Origin: Gamsiella multidivaricata
Taxonomy: Eukaryota > Mortierellomycota > Mortierellomycetes > Mortierellales > Mortierellaceae
Direction of reading: 5' to 3'
DNA length: 64,000 bases
NCBI RefSeq assembly: GCF_025024155.1
Contig: NW_026251841.1
Coordinates: forward strand, 1-64,000
The translations under genes and the position numbers were made by a program. Below, one piece after another: positions 22,077 through 35,200 of this stretch; position 1 is the first letter of the stretch, and the number at the start of each line of letters is the position of its first letter. The notes under the pieces were generated by a model. That model saw nothing but the letters and a program-made list of their open reading frames with translations. It made no database searches and had not been told where the DNA came from.

Positions 22077-22149
22077 CGCCCAACGCGGGGGTCGAACCCG
22101 CAACTTTCAGATTAAAAGTCTGACACTCTACCGATTGAGTTAGCCGGGC
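22077..22149 (-). tRNA. tRNA-Lys (anticodon UUU)
   Basis: The reverse complement folds as a 73-nt cloverleaf. The acceptor stem is GCCCGGC/GTTGGGC with two G-U pairs and discriminator G. The D arm is CTCAATCGGTAGAG, the anticodon arm CAGACTTTTAATCTG with anticodon TTT, and the T arm GCGGGTTCGACCCCCGC. No intron is present. T-rich sequence downstream (ACATTTTAATAATTTTC) can serve as a Pol III terminator. The internal A and B boxes are intact, so it is probably functional. It sits 23 bp from the MULE right end and about 90 bp from a T39 tract. Confidence 0.95.
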
Positions 22150-22234
22150 TTTTCGATGGTTTTACGTTTGAACATTAGAAATTTATATTCCCAAAAGAAA
22201 TTTTAGTGTTTCTGCTGTGAGGGGTTTTTTTCCC

Positions 22235-22237
<3 letters not shown>

Positions 22238-22276
<39 letters not shown>
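22238..22276. repeat. T39 homopolymer tract
   Basis: 39 consecutive T on the plus strand immediately precede the open frame of the RNase H retroelement fragment. It is in the wrong orientation to be that fragment's own A tail. Confidence 0.95.
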
Positions 22277-24716
22277 CAGGCGCCCAGTACTGCGGACAAT
22301 GGGGTACAAGTTGTTCCCAGCCTCGCTGCAATTGCTACCAGCAGAGATGCTGCACTCTCTCGCCTCGCAGACAGGTGTGCATTGAAAATCAAGGGCGCCC
22401 ATGCTGCATACAATACCGAAAGCGCCGCCATCACCAGCGATTTACAACAAAAGGTCAACAGCGTGCACCGTGCTTCGCGCGCCAATCACAGGCGATACGA
22501 GATAGCCAGCCGTACCTCTGTCCGCAGCCTTTCACCACTCTTGGATCTTAACAGCGCGCAGTATCACACCGTCCTGGCTCGCCTACGAGGACGCGCACAG
22601 GCTGCCTTAGACTCTGCTGCTCGGCGCAGAAAAGCACTTTTGCAAGACATCAACTCACAACGCGCACGTGCATCGCAAGCGATACATGCCCAGTACGGTA
22701 CCCAGCAGGCACGGGAGCGCCGACGCCTGCGTAACAGCGAACGTCGACTACAGCGTCAACAACAACGAGAGTTGCGTCTACTGCCTCAACGCCAAACGTA
22801 TCCATTGCTGCCTGTACACCAGCTGTCTGAGGAGGTGGGCACATTATATCCAGACAGAACCACAATTGGACCAGTCAGCTTATCACACGCTGAGGCAGTT
22901 GCTGTGTCACAGCTGCGAGAATCTCCTGTCGACAACACAGCACCGCGAGTCATCTCCTCCGATGGCTCTTTGATTAACACTGGTCAAGAAGACGTAGCCA
23001 TGGCCTTTGGGGTCGTTGATCGATCGCAGCCCGTGGTCAGGTGTGTGCAGGGCCGCACAGACGGGTACGCTTCTTCAGCAAAAGCAGAACTCATGGGTCT
23101 CCTAGCTGCCATCCTATCTGCACCACCAGACCAAAACATTATTGTGGAGCTCGACAACCAAGCGGTCGTGCAACAATACCAGCAGCTTGTGCGTTCCCGT
23201 GCGGACACGTTACCTCGTAAGCGGTTCCGTAGTACGTACTCTGGACACTGGGCAGCACTACACAAAATTGTCCAGGATCGGTCTGGGTCGGTGGAGGTGA
23301 GGTGGGTCCGTGGGCACAGCACCAACACTGGCAACAATCTTGCAGACACTGTGGCGACAGCCGCCGTCCGAGTCGAGTCAATGCCCTGGTCGGTTGATTT
23401 AAGCGAGCAGCAAGACATCCGCTTTTTTGCACATTGCCACGATCATCTTGTGGAACATGATCTGCGGCAGCTACTCAAGCAGCAGACGACAATCAGGCGT
23501 CATCAGGCCTGGACAACCCAACGTCGTGTCAAGAGAGCGATACCAGATCTTGCCGACGTGGAGTGGCGGTCCACCCTTGCCCATGTCCACGACAAGCGCT
23601 CTGTGCACACGTTCTTCAGCAGTGCTGCTGATACGTCCCAGAGGACACATCATATTAAGAAGCTGCATGGTATGCTGCCTACCCTGAATACCATGAAGGC
23701 TCGCCACCCGAGTCTATATCCTGACCGTGTCTGCTGCGTCTGCGATGTTCAGGACGAAGACAACCATCACCTGTGGACGTGCAGTGCTACTAGAGATGTC
23801 CACAAGGAGATCTGGCGCGAAGGGCTACAGCAGATTGATAAGTGGGGACGAGCTGCAACGACCGCATACAACAAGAACAGCAAGAAGCAGCAAGAGCGTG
23901 ATAGGATCCGCGCTGGAGCCACCGCTGCTGCACCGAAACCCATTCGATGGGTTTGTCCTAACAACGAGACCCACATCCGAGGTCTATCCTGTATCGCCGG
24001 GACCCGATCAATGCTCAAAGGCGACGAGTATCATGACCGCTCTCCGGATCTGACCTGGAGCATCAGCGATTTATGCCGTGGCATCACACCCGTAAGCCTT
24101 ATCAAGGAGTGGGGCAGTCTATTTACCTCGCCATCGTCGATTGCGCGCCAGGTCATTCACAAGTTCGTCGGCTTTATTGAGGAGAAAGCTACGGAGCTGA
24201 TCTGGAAACCACGCTGCAAGGCCACTATTGCTCGAGAGCGAGAATGGGGGATCACAGCCAAGATGAAACGAACTCCATACAAGGGACCGAGAGGGGACTG
24301 GAGTGATGGGTATGGATACATTAGCGACGATGACCAATGTCCGTGTGGTGCATTACTCGCTGACCATGTAAACGGGAGCTGCCCTGGCCCCGTGCTTGAC
24401 CCAGACGCAGCGGATCGGACGCTGCTGGATTGCCTGCAAGGGAGGAGGCGGTTGACAACCATGGAGGGGATGGGGAAGATACCCTTCTTGTAACAAGGTG
24501 TTTTCAGCTTTTAACACACTGATGAGGTGTGGCAATTGTTGCGCAGGCCCTAGGGGCAGGCCCGGGGAATGTGACCTGTCTTTTGGCGACTGTGGATCGG
24601 TTCCGCTTTGGTGGTGAGGACAGCGATAGTAGATCTTTGCTAGTTAGTCTGATAGATTCGCAGAGTCAATTGACTCGAGAGACAAGTTGTTATAAAAAAA
24701 AAAAAAAAAAAAAAAA
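22277..24716 (+). mobile_element. 5'-truncated LINE-like element with RNase H domain
   Basis: One frame is open from the T tract to TAA at 24491-24493, with no ATG before about 23000, so the 5' end is missing. Order along the frame: a basic, Gln/Arg-rich coiled-coil-like region; an RNase H fold with DGS, AELMG, LDNQAV and RGHSTNTGNNLAD supplying the D-E-D-D set (about 22960-23370); then a zinc-knuckle-like CCVCDVQDEDNHHLWTC (about 23733-23783). This order (RNase H then CCHC) fits the 3' part of RNase H-carrying LINEs. No reverse transcriptase motif (YxDD) is present. A 3' untranslated region of about 200 nt ends in A23 (24694-24716). It is a dead copy or, less likely, a domesticated RNase H gene. 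Confidence 0.75.
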
Positions 24717-25735
24717 CTCATTGCCGACATTGCAGGCGATGAAGAAACGACATCCAGATACCTACCAAACGGACATATGTCGTAGGTGTGAGAGGGAACC
24801 AGAGACGAACGATCATCTTTGGCGTTATTCAGCTACCTTGTGCGACCAGCGACAAGAGTGGAGGGACGCGGTGGAGGAAGTGGAGTTGAATGGATATCGT
24901 GCATGGAGACAGGCAGTGCGAAAATGGGAACAGGAGAGAGAGGAGGCCGAACGGAAGGACAAGCCCTTCACTGCGACTTGTCCCAACTTCTCGGCAACAG
25001 GAACGAACGCTATCTGGGAGTCAATGCAGTGATTCAGGGGACGGCGGAAAGACGAGGGACATATCGGGTTGCGGAAGGAGAGGAGCCGGAGAGTGAGGCA
25101 GATTGGGAGGTCAAGGAGTTATACCGAGGTTTGGTGCCAATGAGACTCATTGAGACCTGGAAGCAGCTATTTACCACCACCAAGTGGATTGCGACGATCA
25201 TGGTGACAAAGTTCGTGAGCAGGATCGAAGAATTTGGCAGGACCAAGATATGGAACAAACGATGCGAGGACACTATCGCCTGGGAAAAGTCAGTTGGAAT
25301 CACCTTCATGAGCAAACGCGCCGGAGGACGCAACGGTGATCGGGGACACCAACGTAGTGTTGGTGATTTCTCTGATTTGAAAGGGAGACGGTTACTTGCA
25401 ACGGAGATCCAGGAAGGTAGACGGGCCGCGGATTATAGGGTGCTACAGCATTGCTTGGGGCGAGGGAAGTTGGACATAATGGAGGGGTTATTCGGTTTAA
25501 AAACAACTTTATTAACATTGGATCTGGATTAGGAGACGTGTATCGCGCAACAGGTCACGCAGGAGTTAGGTTAGGCTAGCTATGCGACATGGGTTATGAA
25601 TTTGACGCCTCAAGCCAACATAGTTGGTAGGGGATGCGGCTCTGCCGTGCATGGAAGGTATCTATGGCTTCAAAGTCTTTGCGGACCATGCGTCTTGTGC
25701 TCACGGGGATTTATGTTAATAATAAAAAAAAAAAA
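24717..25735 (+). mobile_element. Second, divergent 5'-truncated LINE-like fragment
   Basis: Directly after the A23 tail, a frame begins (LPTLQAMKKRHPDTYQTDIC, then CRRCEREPETNDHLWRYSAT) that aligns with the zinc-knuckle region of the upstream element (MLPTLNTMKARHPSLYP, CCVCDVQDEDNHHLWTCSAT). The last Cys is replaced by Tyr. A frame change near 25020 continues homology through VPMRLIETWKQLF, WNKRCEDTIAWEKSVGIT and RRAADYRVLQHCLGRGKLDI to a stop at 25532. The 3' untranslated region ends in a short A tract (25725-25735). The fragment is related but diverged, and degenerate. Confidence 0.7.
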
Positions 25736-25951
25736 GCCAGGTGTTGCTGGAGTTCTTATCGGCAAATGGCTGTAAAATGGGTCAATTTTACTAACACGGT
25801 ATCGTTTTATTAGTTGCCTCGGCCCCGATAAATATATCCGCATCCATAAGCCATGCTTCAAATGAAGTGCAGATTGGGTCGAGAGAATAGTGGACAGGTT
25901 TTAAAAGTGAATTGTCACTGATGGAATTTGAATAACTGATCCTGTCCAAGA

Positions 25952-27104
25952 TCAGGGGTAAAGGATTTTCTGTGGGTTGATGTCTGTCTCGCATCGTGGC
26001 AATGGCGTATCGACAATTTGCTCCGTCAGTGCAAGCGCAACTATTTTATATAGAAACGAAACTTTGGTAAGATATACAAATGAGAGGTTCGTTATTTGTT
26101 ACAGATTATATGATATATTATTGATGGCGCACCTGTGGTTACTGGGGGACGTCCAATAGACTTGTTGTGCGCGTTGATCTTGATAAGATAATTATCATAA
26201 TACCTGAGCAAGGACGTATGTGTGTGTATTAGTGCTAAACCCGTTGAACGAGTCATTTTTACATAATATTCAAACTTCTGCTTACCCTCGACCATGGCCA
26301 AGTCGCGTTCCTGTGTGGTCGAACGCAAGTCCAGGCATGACAATAAGATCAAGTCCATGCAAGGTATCCAACGCTAAAAGTGTATAGTCGCAGGAGAAAT
26401 GATTATAAAGCCCTGAGCTGGGAGGTTTTTTTTGGTCATAATGAGCTACATGACGACAGTAGCGCGTGTCGAGCGATGATGAGGTGTCGATGTTTACCGT
26501 TTTCTCTTGATTCATCGTGGGCTGGTTCAGGGATATTCCAGCTATTCTTGGGCAAGGACATAAAGTCTTCCCAGGATTCAATCTTGACCATATCCATATT
26601 GCTGCCTTTACACCTAGGAACATAACATGATTTGTCTAGGAGGACATATATAAATATTTGTGTATATCAAAAAGGGTCAGAAAAGAGTAATCGAAGGATT
26701 GTTCTGGGATTAGGACAGGTTCACTTACTCTGTTCCAACAGCGTCCGAATGATATCTGGAGTAGAGATCTCGCCATGCATACTGATATACACACTGACGT
26801 TCTGACTTTCTTTGAACACGGGCATCTCCAAGAGCTTCTCAGTCACGATCAAGGCTGAGAATCAGGAAATACCCATTAATACCAATAATCAGGATTATCA
26901 ATGATGGATGTGCTCGAATGGCGAAACAACGGGTTTAAAGAGGAGGGCTAGCGCGCGGTAGAAAGGATGAGAGGGCGTTTGAAGCTCAAAAACGAGACAA
27001 CACGACTTACACTGGCGCCTGATCTCCTCCGGCGTGAGAGCAGCGAGCTTCTGTCGCAAGTCCTTTCGGATCGTATTCTTGAGGGCACGCAATGCAGGAT
27101 TCAT
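25952..27104 (-). CDS. 5-formyltetrahydrofolate cyclo-ligase (5,10-methenyl-THF synthetase)
   Basis: It converts 5-formyl-THF to 5,10-methenyl-THF with ATP, returning stored folate to one-carbon metabolism. Six exons (minus): 27104-27011, 26854-26729, 26635-26498, 26373-26286, 26203-26133 and 26040-25952. They sum to 606 nt, giving 201 aa, the usual family length. Motifs: N-terminal ALKNTIRKDLRQKLAALTPE; SVYISMHGEISTPDIIRTLL; CYVPRCKGSNMDMVKIES (family: P+...M.MV.I); LDLIVMPGLAFDHTGTRLGH and GRGYYDNYL, the nucleotide-binding signature; then VALALTEQIVDTPLP. Every junction has GT-AG ends and restores the family reading. A start further upstream, for example a targeting peptide, was not seen. 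Confidence 0.93.
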
Positions 27105-29231
27105 GAGGATCGAAAGGAGGAAATGCTTAATGATTCAAAGATGGTGTCTATTGTAATGAGTGCTCGCATGCTGCTGTACAACCAGCGGGTTTCAGGTCGA
27201 GGTATGGATTGAGTATGTGACTCTTCATCTAGTGGTGTGGGAAGCGCCCAGGACTTGGACACATTTCTGACAGGGTTCCGGAATAGAAAAGAGCAGGTAA
27301 AAACGTTGCAGGTGGAAAGCGCGTTGTTTGCGACAACACTGCCTCCCTGGCACGTTGTAGGATTGCATGCATCAGATTCATAGATCCGGCCTTGTTTATC
27401 CTGGATGATCCAAGAGCTCAATAGAGGAGATCGTCCGAGGACGCCCAAGAGAGATGGAAAGAGAGGAGTTATGGTGCATCGCATGTGTAAATATAGCGCC
27501 AAACAGTAACTCTTTCATGATGGGGCTCCTCGTTGTTTTGTACGTACGTGTTTACTTGCTTCAAAATAATGCCCCGACGTATTACAAAACCCTTTGCGAA
27601 GAACCTTGAAGAGATAAAAGGACATTCCAACCACGGACTAGCCTGGTTGTCGTATTGACAAATGCATACACATGCATGAACTAAGTCCATCTATATTTGC
27701 CGCCAAACAGGGACCTTTAAATCATATAAAGCTTTATATTATATATTGGTTCGAACCGTCATCTTGGTAGGTACCATTCAGCTCTCGATTTTCTTATTGG
27801 GGTTTCCTCGACTTGAATTCAGGAACGGGAAATAGTGTGATGGGGATACTTCGGTGGCGATCAGGAAGGCACGGTGCTTTGAGAGTACCTGCGCTAGGGT
27901 GTATAGCTCTTAGGACACCCGTTCGTCCACATCAGTCCATGTCTGCTCTCAGTCTGCTTCGCTGCTCTCTCGATTTGATTGTCTTCATTTTTTGTTGCAT
28001 TGCTCGGTCCACTCCCTGGTGCTTGAACTGCCACTTCATCTGGGATTGCATTTGCAAGAGGTCTCCATCCAAAGAGAGCCAAGCAAGTCAATGAAGATCC
28101 AATTCAACCCTCGAGTAGTACATTTTTATACCATGCTAATATATAGCCTTCTTTTTTGTTCAGGTGGGGAAGCAAGCGTATTAGTTTTCTTTACATCTTT
28201 CACTGTCATCTTTCTCCCCCTCGCACCCCCTGTCTTTCTCGCCTCTCTCTTTCTCTTTTTCTCTTTTTCTCTTTTTCCTTCTCTGTCCCCCTTCTCTCTC
28301 TCCCTCTTTCTCTCCCTCCCCTCTACTCTCCTCTCCCCTCCCTCCCTCTTTCTCAAAGATACACCTCTCATTTGCCACTACTTCGGTTTGTGTACACAAA
28401 ATAGCACTCCTCCTCCCCTCTTGCTTGCTACACACCTCCTTGCACCTCCTCCTTCCCATTCCCCCATCCTGCTCCTCAATTGCTCACCAAAATCCATCTC
28501 TTTTTTTTTCACTTCCCTCCCCCTCCTTTATTATTTGGTTTTTCTCGTCCTTGTCCATCGCCTGGTCGATAAGTCGTCAGCTCTGGTCTTCATTCCCTTC
28601 TCCTCCTTCCCTGTCGCTCACGAACGACTAAACGTTGTGAGTATATCCGTGCTCCGTGCTTGGTCCCATCCCCAGTTGAATCTTGTTCTGTAACAGAGGC
28701 GCCCGTCTACACCACCCCTTTTCATCGACATGAACAGGCGTTGTCTTGCCACTAGTAAAGACGACCCAGAAAAAAGAGAAAAGGGTGTACCCCCAAAGCT
28801 GCCTGCTTGATCCAGGCACACCCACTTCAACGAATACATTTTTTTATGCTCTTTCCTTTCCCGTTTCGAACCCGCCCTCTCCAAAACATGCTACACTGCG
28901 ATTAAAAAGACCTCCGCGTCTCACCCGTGCATGCAGCTTTTCTGCAGCAACTGTATGCATCTTCACCCTTTCCTTTGCTGGTCCCCAAACCTCCAAGCTC
29001 CTATTCTCTCAATCCATCGCATTAGTCGTGCTTTTTATACTGCGTTCAAACTGCTTTCCACAAAACACCACCGTTATTGCCCTCGACATCGCACCACTGG
29101 GTCGACCTATTCATGAGCCTCAGGTTGTATCAATGTGTGCCTAAAGAGGCTTATTGAGGCAACCGACACAGCACCTGCGGCACTACAATCACCACTGCTA
29201 ATCTCCCTAGATCTCGACATATCCTTTGCCA
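27105..29231. other. Divergent intergenic region, long pyrimidine-rich leader
   Basis: Promoter space between the folate cyclo-ligase (-) and the RasGEF gene (+). No gene is recognised. 28190-28640 is very strongly pyrimidine-rich on the plus strand (tracts of CTCTCTTTCTC), followed by a possible noncoding leader to ATG 29232. A palindrome GGTTCGAACC (27748-27757) has no tRNA around it. Confidence 0.45.
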
Positions 29232-32200
29232 ATGCACCTTCCTGACATTTCCTTCCTTGGTTCCTTAGACACAGTTTCGGTCCACATCAACCCGCAACGT
29301 TACCAGCCATACCACGGCAGCTTTGATTCAAATTCTGGAGCACAGCACCACCAACACCCCTCACGCAACGATCAGTTCTTTTGCCATTACCAGTGCACAC
29401 ATTCAAATCACAGCACAAACCTTGTGCCTGAACGCATCAGTACACCAGTATTGCAGGATACAAATTCACGGCATCGGTTCCCTGACATTTACTCTACTTC
29501 TACTGTCACTTCCGTCTCGTCGTACACTCTTTGCGTCGATTCTTCGCCAGAAGTCCATCACGCAAGAATTCCTTCGCTACAGCATTCCTATACACCAACC
29601 TTACAGCAGCCACAACAGCAGCCACGACAATATCAACAGGAGGAACAACAGATTGGCGTTTGGCACAAAATCCCTCCGCACTCGGTGCGCGCCTCAGCGA
29701 TTGGCATAGACGGACCGGTCAACACACCATCAGATACCTTCACGTCGAATCTTGCGCCATCACAGATATCGTGCGCGAGTCCAGATGAGGCTGCCGCTAT
29801 GGGCAGCGACGATGGCAACAATATGTTCATGAACCCATGCGCCGACGGTGAATTCATCGTACGAGCACTGCATGAATACCATACCGATAGCGTAGGACAT
29901 CTCTCCTTTTCACAGTTCCAGTATATCAAAGTTACACATCGAGAAGACTCCGGATGGTGGCTAGGCGAGAGCGAGAACAATCGTGGTTGGTTTCCAAGCA
30001 ACCGCGTCGAAAGAGTCTCTTCTGTCTACGAGTCTGAGGTAAGAAAATGGATCTTCCTAGCCTCACGTGCGTGCAACCTCAACGCCCGTACTATACTACT
30101 TAGGTAACTGACATACAATGTTTTTTTTTTTTTTTTTTTTTTTTTTCGCTCCCTCTCTCTCCAATGTTGCTTTCTTTTCTCTCAGTATCTTTCGCGCCCA
30201 ACATCAGTAAGTCCGCAGCCATGGAACGATATCTGCGAAAGCCAGTTCAACAACAAGCAGATTGAATATAGGTTTTTTTCTAATCGATGTTCTACGCAGA
30301 TTACATCGGAAGACTACGATCAAATTAGGACCGGATTGGACGGTGTGGAGACCCAGTTCTTGGGAGAGCCAGTAACAGAATCAGTATCAGACAGCATGCA
30401 CTTGGATTGGGGCGCTATATCCCCAACGATCGGACGGACCAGAGCGGGACAGCTAGCGTTTCCTCCTAGTCAACTTTCAGCACTCCAACCATACTATGGT
30501 CCAGATTCACCACCAATAAGCGACAGTAGTAACACTGACCTCCCCAATGCGTACTCGGAATTCATTGCGGAAGTGACACTTTATGTGGATGAGCTTAGAG
30601 AGGCCGCCTCTGATGGACAAGTAGACCGATACCAGCCCACGGTAGCCAACATCATTTCGTGCGTCAAAGCTTTACTGATCTTCACCAACACTATTGCACG
30701 GGATAGTGAAGTTCTGCGGACATATCCGGAACTCGAAAAGTCAAGGCGTATCATTCTTCGCGCACTAGGCAAGTTGTATTCAAAATGCCTTGTCGCAAAT
30801 GGATCGCAGGCGCTAACTACATCGAGGCAACGCCAGTTCGCGGTCGAAAAGCTGGGGATATTCAGCGGGCAGGTCCTTGAGGGGATCACCGAATTTGCGA
30901 CACGTTCGCGGGAGATTGGCTTGAGAATACGGGCTGAAATCACGGCAGCATCACCAAAGCGAGGAGAGTTGGGTATTATCATCCCGAGCACTGGGGACAT
31001 TGAAAATTCTCCACCATCTTCAAACTCACACGGATCACACGGAAAGCGCAGGCGTGTATCTCGAGCGGGATCCGCGAAGGGATACAAGTCGTTTAATGCG
31101 GTTCGTCAGTGGAAGGCGGAGCATGTCCAAAAATATGCTACAGCAAGGAAAGCAATCGAGCTATTATTGACCGAGTACATGGACTGTTTGAACGGAGAGA
31201 GCGGCAGCACAGGCCTGGATATGATTTTGAGAACGACGATCCAAGCAGCCCAGGCAGTCGAGATTTTCCTCGCCAGCGCGGAAGAGTTGAAGACGAGGAC
31301 CAGCATAAAGGAGGAGAACGACTACGCGATCCATAGAGCTCAACTTTCAGCGACATCGACTAAACTCTTCGAGTATATCAAGTCATTGCAGAGCGGAGGA
31401 GGAGCCATGATCTACTCAACTGAGACGATTCTGGCCAGGTTCATGAGTCTTGCATCGTTGCTGCTGAGATGCCTAGTGGATCTCCATCCCAAGTCCAGCC
31501 ATGGAGGACAGGAACAGTTTCAATCCGACAAAGAGGCCTCATCTTCCGAAGACCAGGAACCAGAGGAACAGGATGTTTCGTCCGCAGTCTCGAGAATGGC
31601 TCCCGCTTTTGAAACATTCAGCAGAGGCCAAATGAATGGGAAGGTCTCGTCTTCTGCAGGACTGGTTAGCTGGAGCGACGATTTACCACCAAAATTTGGT
31701 TCATCCAGGAACGTGAGCCCACCGAGGTTCAAGTACCCGCCAGGCCCTGGGGGTCCGGTCTCCCCTCTCAGTAGGAAGTTCGCCTCTCTCAACTCCCTGC
31801 ACGACCGCTACAAGCGGCCCAACGGTGGACTGTCTTCTTTCGACAAGGACACTGGACGCTTCAGCTCGGATATGGGTTACGACGAAAGTGATGATCTGGA
31901 TAGAAATATAATGGGTCCCTATCGATCGAGCCATGACTCTGCCGTGATGTTCATGAGCGGGCGAAACACTCCACACCACAGTCTGATGAGCAGAGGCTCC
32001 CCGACCGCTGCTCCGATCGCCAAGGAGCGCGATCTTGGTCGCAAGGTCCTCTCTGGTAAGCGTTTTATTACAACCCAGTGCTGACTCTGCGATAAATTAA
32101 CACAAGACTCTCTACTCACTAATCCGTTTTAAATGTATCTTGATCTGTTACCTATAGACACAAGGATTCCATCGATTCGACGTGACAACGATGAAAATGA

Positions 32201-35200
32201 ACAGGAAAGACTGAACGCCGCTATGAGAAGTGCGGAGAGAACAGTAACCGAGATATTTGTACCAGTCCAGGAAATGTCACAGCTGGTAGAAGAAGTAATT
32301 ACGCCGGCACCTCAAACAGCAGATCAAACGTTCAATCAGAATCTGGCGGCATCATCAACGCCAAATCTTGGACCGCAACGAACATCATATTCCAGTCCCT
32401 CGCGTGCATCATACGAAACTTCAGTACGTACACAGACAAAGACGACAGATAACGCCACGTTGCCTACATCGCCGGCAAACACGCCGGGAACATCAAGCAG
32501 GAATGGGCGTCCCAGTACTCCAACGGATGTATCAAGGATCCTCGCCGAGGATTCGGATATGGTCGGGCTGGGTGTCAGTGTTCTCGGAAAAGCAGTGTCC
32601 AGAAACTCTGTCTCACCGGGGGCTTCTGGCCAAGGATCGGGAGCGGTTTCTCGTTCAATGCGTGTACGCAGTCCTGTCCCATCTTCACCGAATCTGGAGC
32701 CATCTAAACGAGTACAACTGTCAGAATTTTCTTCTCGTCCTCACAGTCCAAGCCTAGGTCCTGAGCCGCGGACGTACTCAAGAAACAGCAATGGATCCAG
32801 CAATAATCTAACGACTGCAGTCACGCCAAGTTCGAAACGAGAATCTCAAACCTCCGTTCGCTCAGACATTTCGACAGGGAGACGATCGAAGGACAGTCAG
32901 CTATCAGGGGATCAGGATAGCACGCAGGATCGACCTCATCCATCGATTCAATCAGCACCGCGCTTGGACTCGAGGGCAAGTGCTAGTCTTCGACCAGAGC
33001 CTCAGGGAAGGGATGAAGAATTGCTATCCGGACTTGTCACCCCTACAACCCCTAACATCCAGACTTTTGTGGATGGTCAACCTCCCCAAAGACCAGGCAA
33101 GAGTCATCGTAGAGAGAGCGCTCAATCGACGCTGAGTGTTGCAAACAGCATGCACTCTAGATCTGGTGGGGGTTTTCGTCCGATTTCTCCAGCCCTATCC
33201 ACCCGAAACGGCGGCCAGGATATTGGAGCGCGAGGGCGGCTATCAACTGAGAGCACCGCAGCTGATGAAAGGCAGCAGCAGCATCGACATCCACAGCAGC
33301 TGACAAGGGCAAAGCCTAGCGTACCGCCGTATCGTCCACGCCAAAACAAGGTCGGTCAATCAAAGGGCCGGCCCAGTACTGAGTCCAAACAGGAAAGCGT
33401 CCTGGCTACACCATGGTTCCTCGAGAACGACTACGAACCAGACGAAGTGCTATACAACGACAACGGCGCGTTGGTGGCGGGCACTCTGGATGCCTATATC
33501 GAGATGCTGACGTCACACAAGAATACCCCAGGTACTTCATCATATTGCTAAGCTTAAGACTTCTTTATCGATTATTTGTGATGACAAGTGGATATCTAAC
33601 GATTTTTGTTTTTTATTTGCTTACCAGATCCAGCATTTGTCACGACGTTCTTTACGACTTTCCGGCTGTTTACCGATCCCATGGAACTCGTTCAGCTTTT
33701 AAAAAAGCGGTTCGTCAAACCTCCTCCATCTGGACTTGACGATCAGGAGCGCATGACCTGGCAGCAGGAAAAGCAGGAGCGTGTCCAAAAGAGGTGGGCT
33801 ATAAGAAACATTTATATATATATATTTGTATATATATAGTGCTGCGACTAATGCACGTATGGTGTTGATTGATGTTTCCTTAGGGTGCAAATTGCTCTCA
33901 AGACTTGGCTAGACGGATATTGGGTCTCTGCAAAGGACCGAGCAGCGTTCAAGCCAATTATGGACTTTGTCACCCAGGAAATGATGGCAATTCTCCCCGG
34001 CCCATCTGGTCGTATGTTAGATATGCTGAATCAATGGGCCAACAAACGAAAATCGCTCAATCTCCATGGTCGACCTCAGACCCTCAGCAAGTCTCGCTCT
34101 CATGAAAGGATTAACCAGCTCACACAGGAGCCTGGAAGCATCCAAGGTAGTGGCATCACCGGTAGCAGCAGCAAACCATATGCTACGCTCAAAGAGAAGC
34201 ACTCGATCGATCAGTCTCGACCAATTAGTCGAAGGGGTATTAGTGCTTTCACGAACAGGGATAGTCTCTATTCTCGAGGTCCGCCTGTGCCGTTAGTCAA
34301 TAAGGCCTTGCTGAGTGCCCTGGCGAGCGATGCGACGATGGCCAAAGTTGTGGTAACAGATATCAAACCCGTGGAATTGGCGAGGCAGCTGACAATCATG
34401 GTGGGCAAGCTGCTTTTGGAGATCCCATACCTGGAACTCCTTGCAAAAGAGAGGCCTAATTGCTCTCGCGTAGTTCAATTATCGAATAAGGTACTGTAGC
34501 CTAGCACTCTTCTTTATTTCGTATTTTGATTATATGTTACTCCAGGACAGCTTGTAACCGGTTTTTTGTTTGCTTTTTGTAGATTACGTGGTGGGTCACG
34601 GATACCATCGTAGACGAGCCCAGTGTTAAAAAAAGAATTGGTGTCCTCAAGCACTGGGTGGAAGTTGGTGAAGAATGCCTGAAGCTGAATAACTTTGAGA
34701 CACTTATGGCCATCAGCTGTGCCATTGAATCGAGCACGGTGAGACGCTTGCACAATACCTGGGAGGTAAGTTTCCCGTTTCCTCTTTGGTTACTTCTCCG
34801 ATTTACGTGGCATCATAGTCTGACGCATGTCATCGTTTTTTATGTGCCTTTCTTACCCAGGGTATCAGCAAGGCGTACGTTGAGCGCTACGAACAGCTGA
34901 GGAAGATCATCTCGAATGACTTTAACTACAGTCTCTACAGGGCTAAGCTGAAGACCGTCCAGGCACCTTGCGTCCCCTTCTTGGGTAATTAACACGCGCA
35001 CAGAAAGATAGAAAATGATCATTCTGCTGACTATCTACGGACTGCATATTAACACGTTTTTCTGCTTTTTTTTTTTTGTTCTCAGGGTTGTATTTTACTA
35101 CGATTACCTATATTGAGGATGGAAATTCAATTTACAAGGAACTTAATCCCCCGGAACTAGCACTAAACTCTACATCGTCCGCCACGTCCATACCTGTTCC

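Noticed and set aside
27748..27757. GGTTCGAACC resembling a tRNA T loop
   Set aside because: No acceptor, D or anticodon arm can be built around it on either strand.
30269..30296. 28-nt GT...CTAAT...CAG segment in RasGEF exon 2 resembling a tiny intron
   Set aside because: Removing it breaks the reading frame, while leaving it in gives a continuous open frame.
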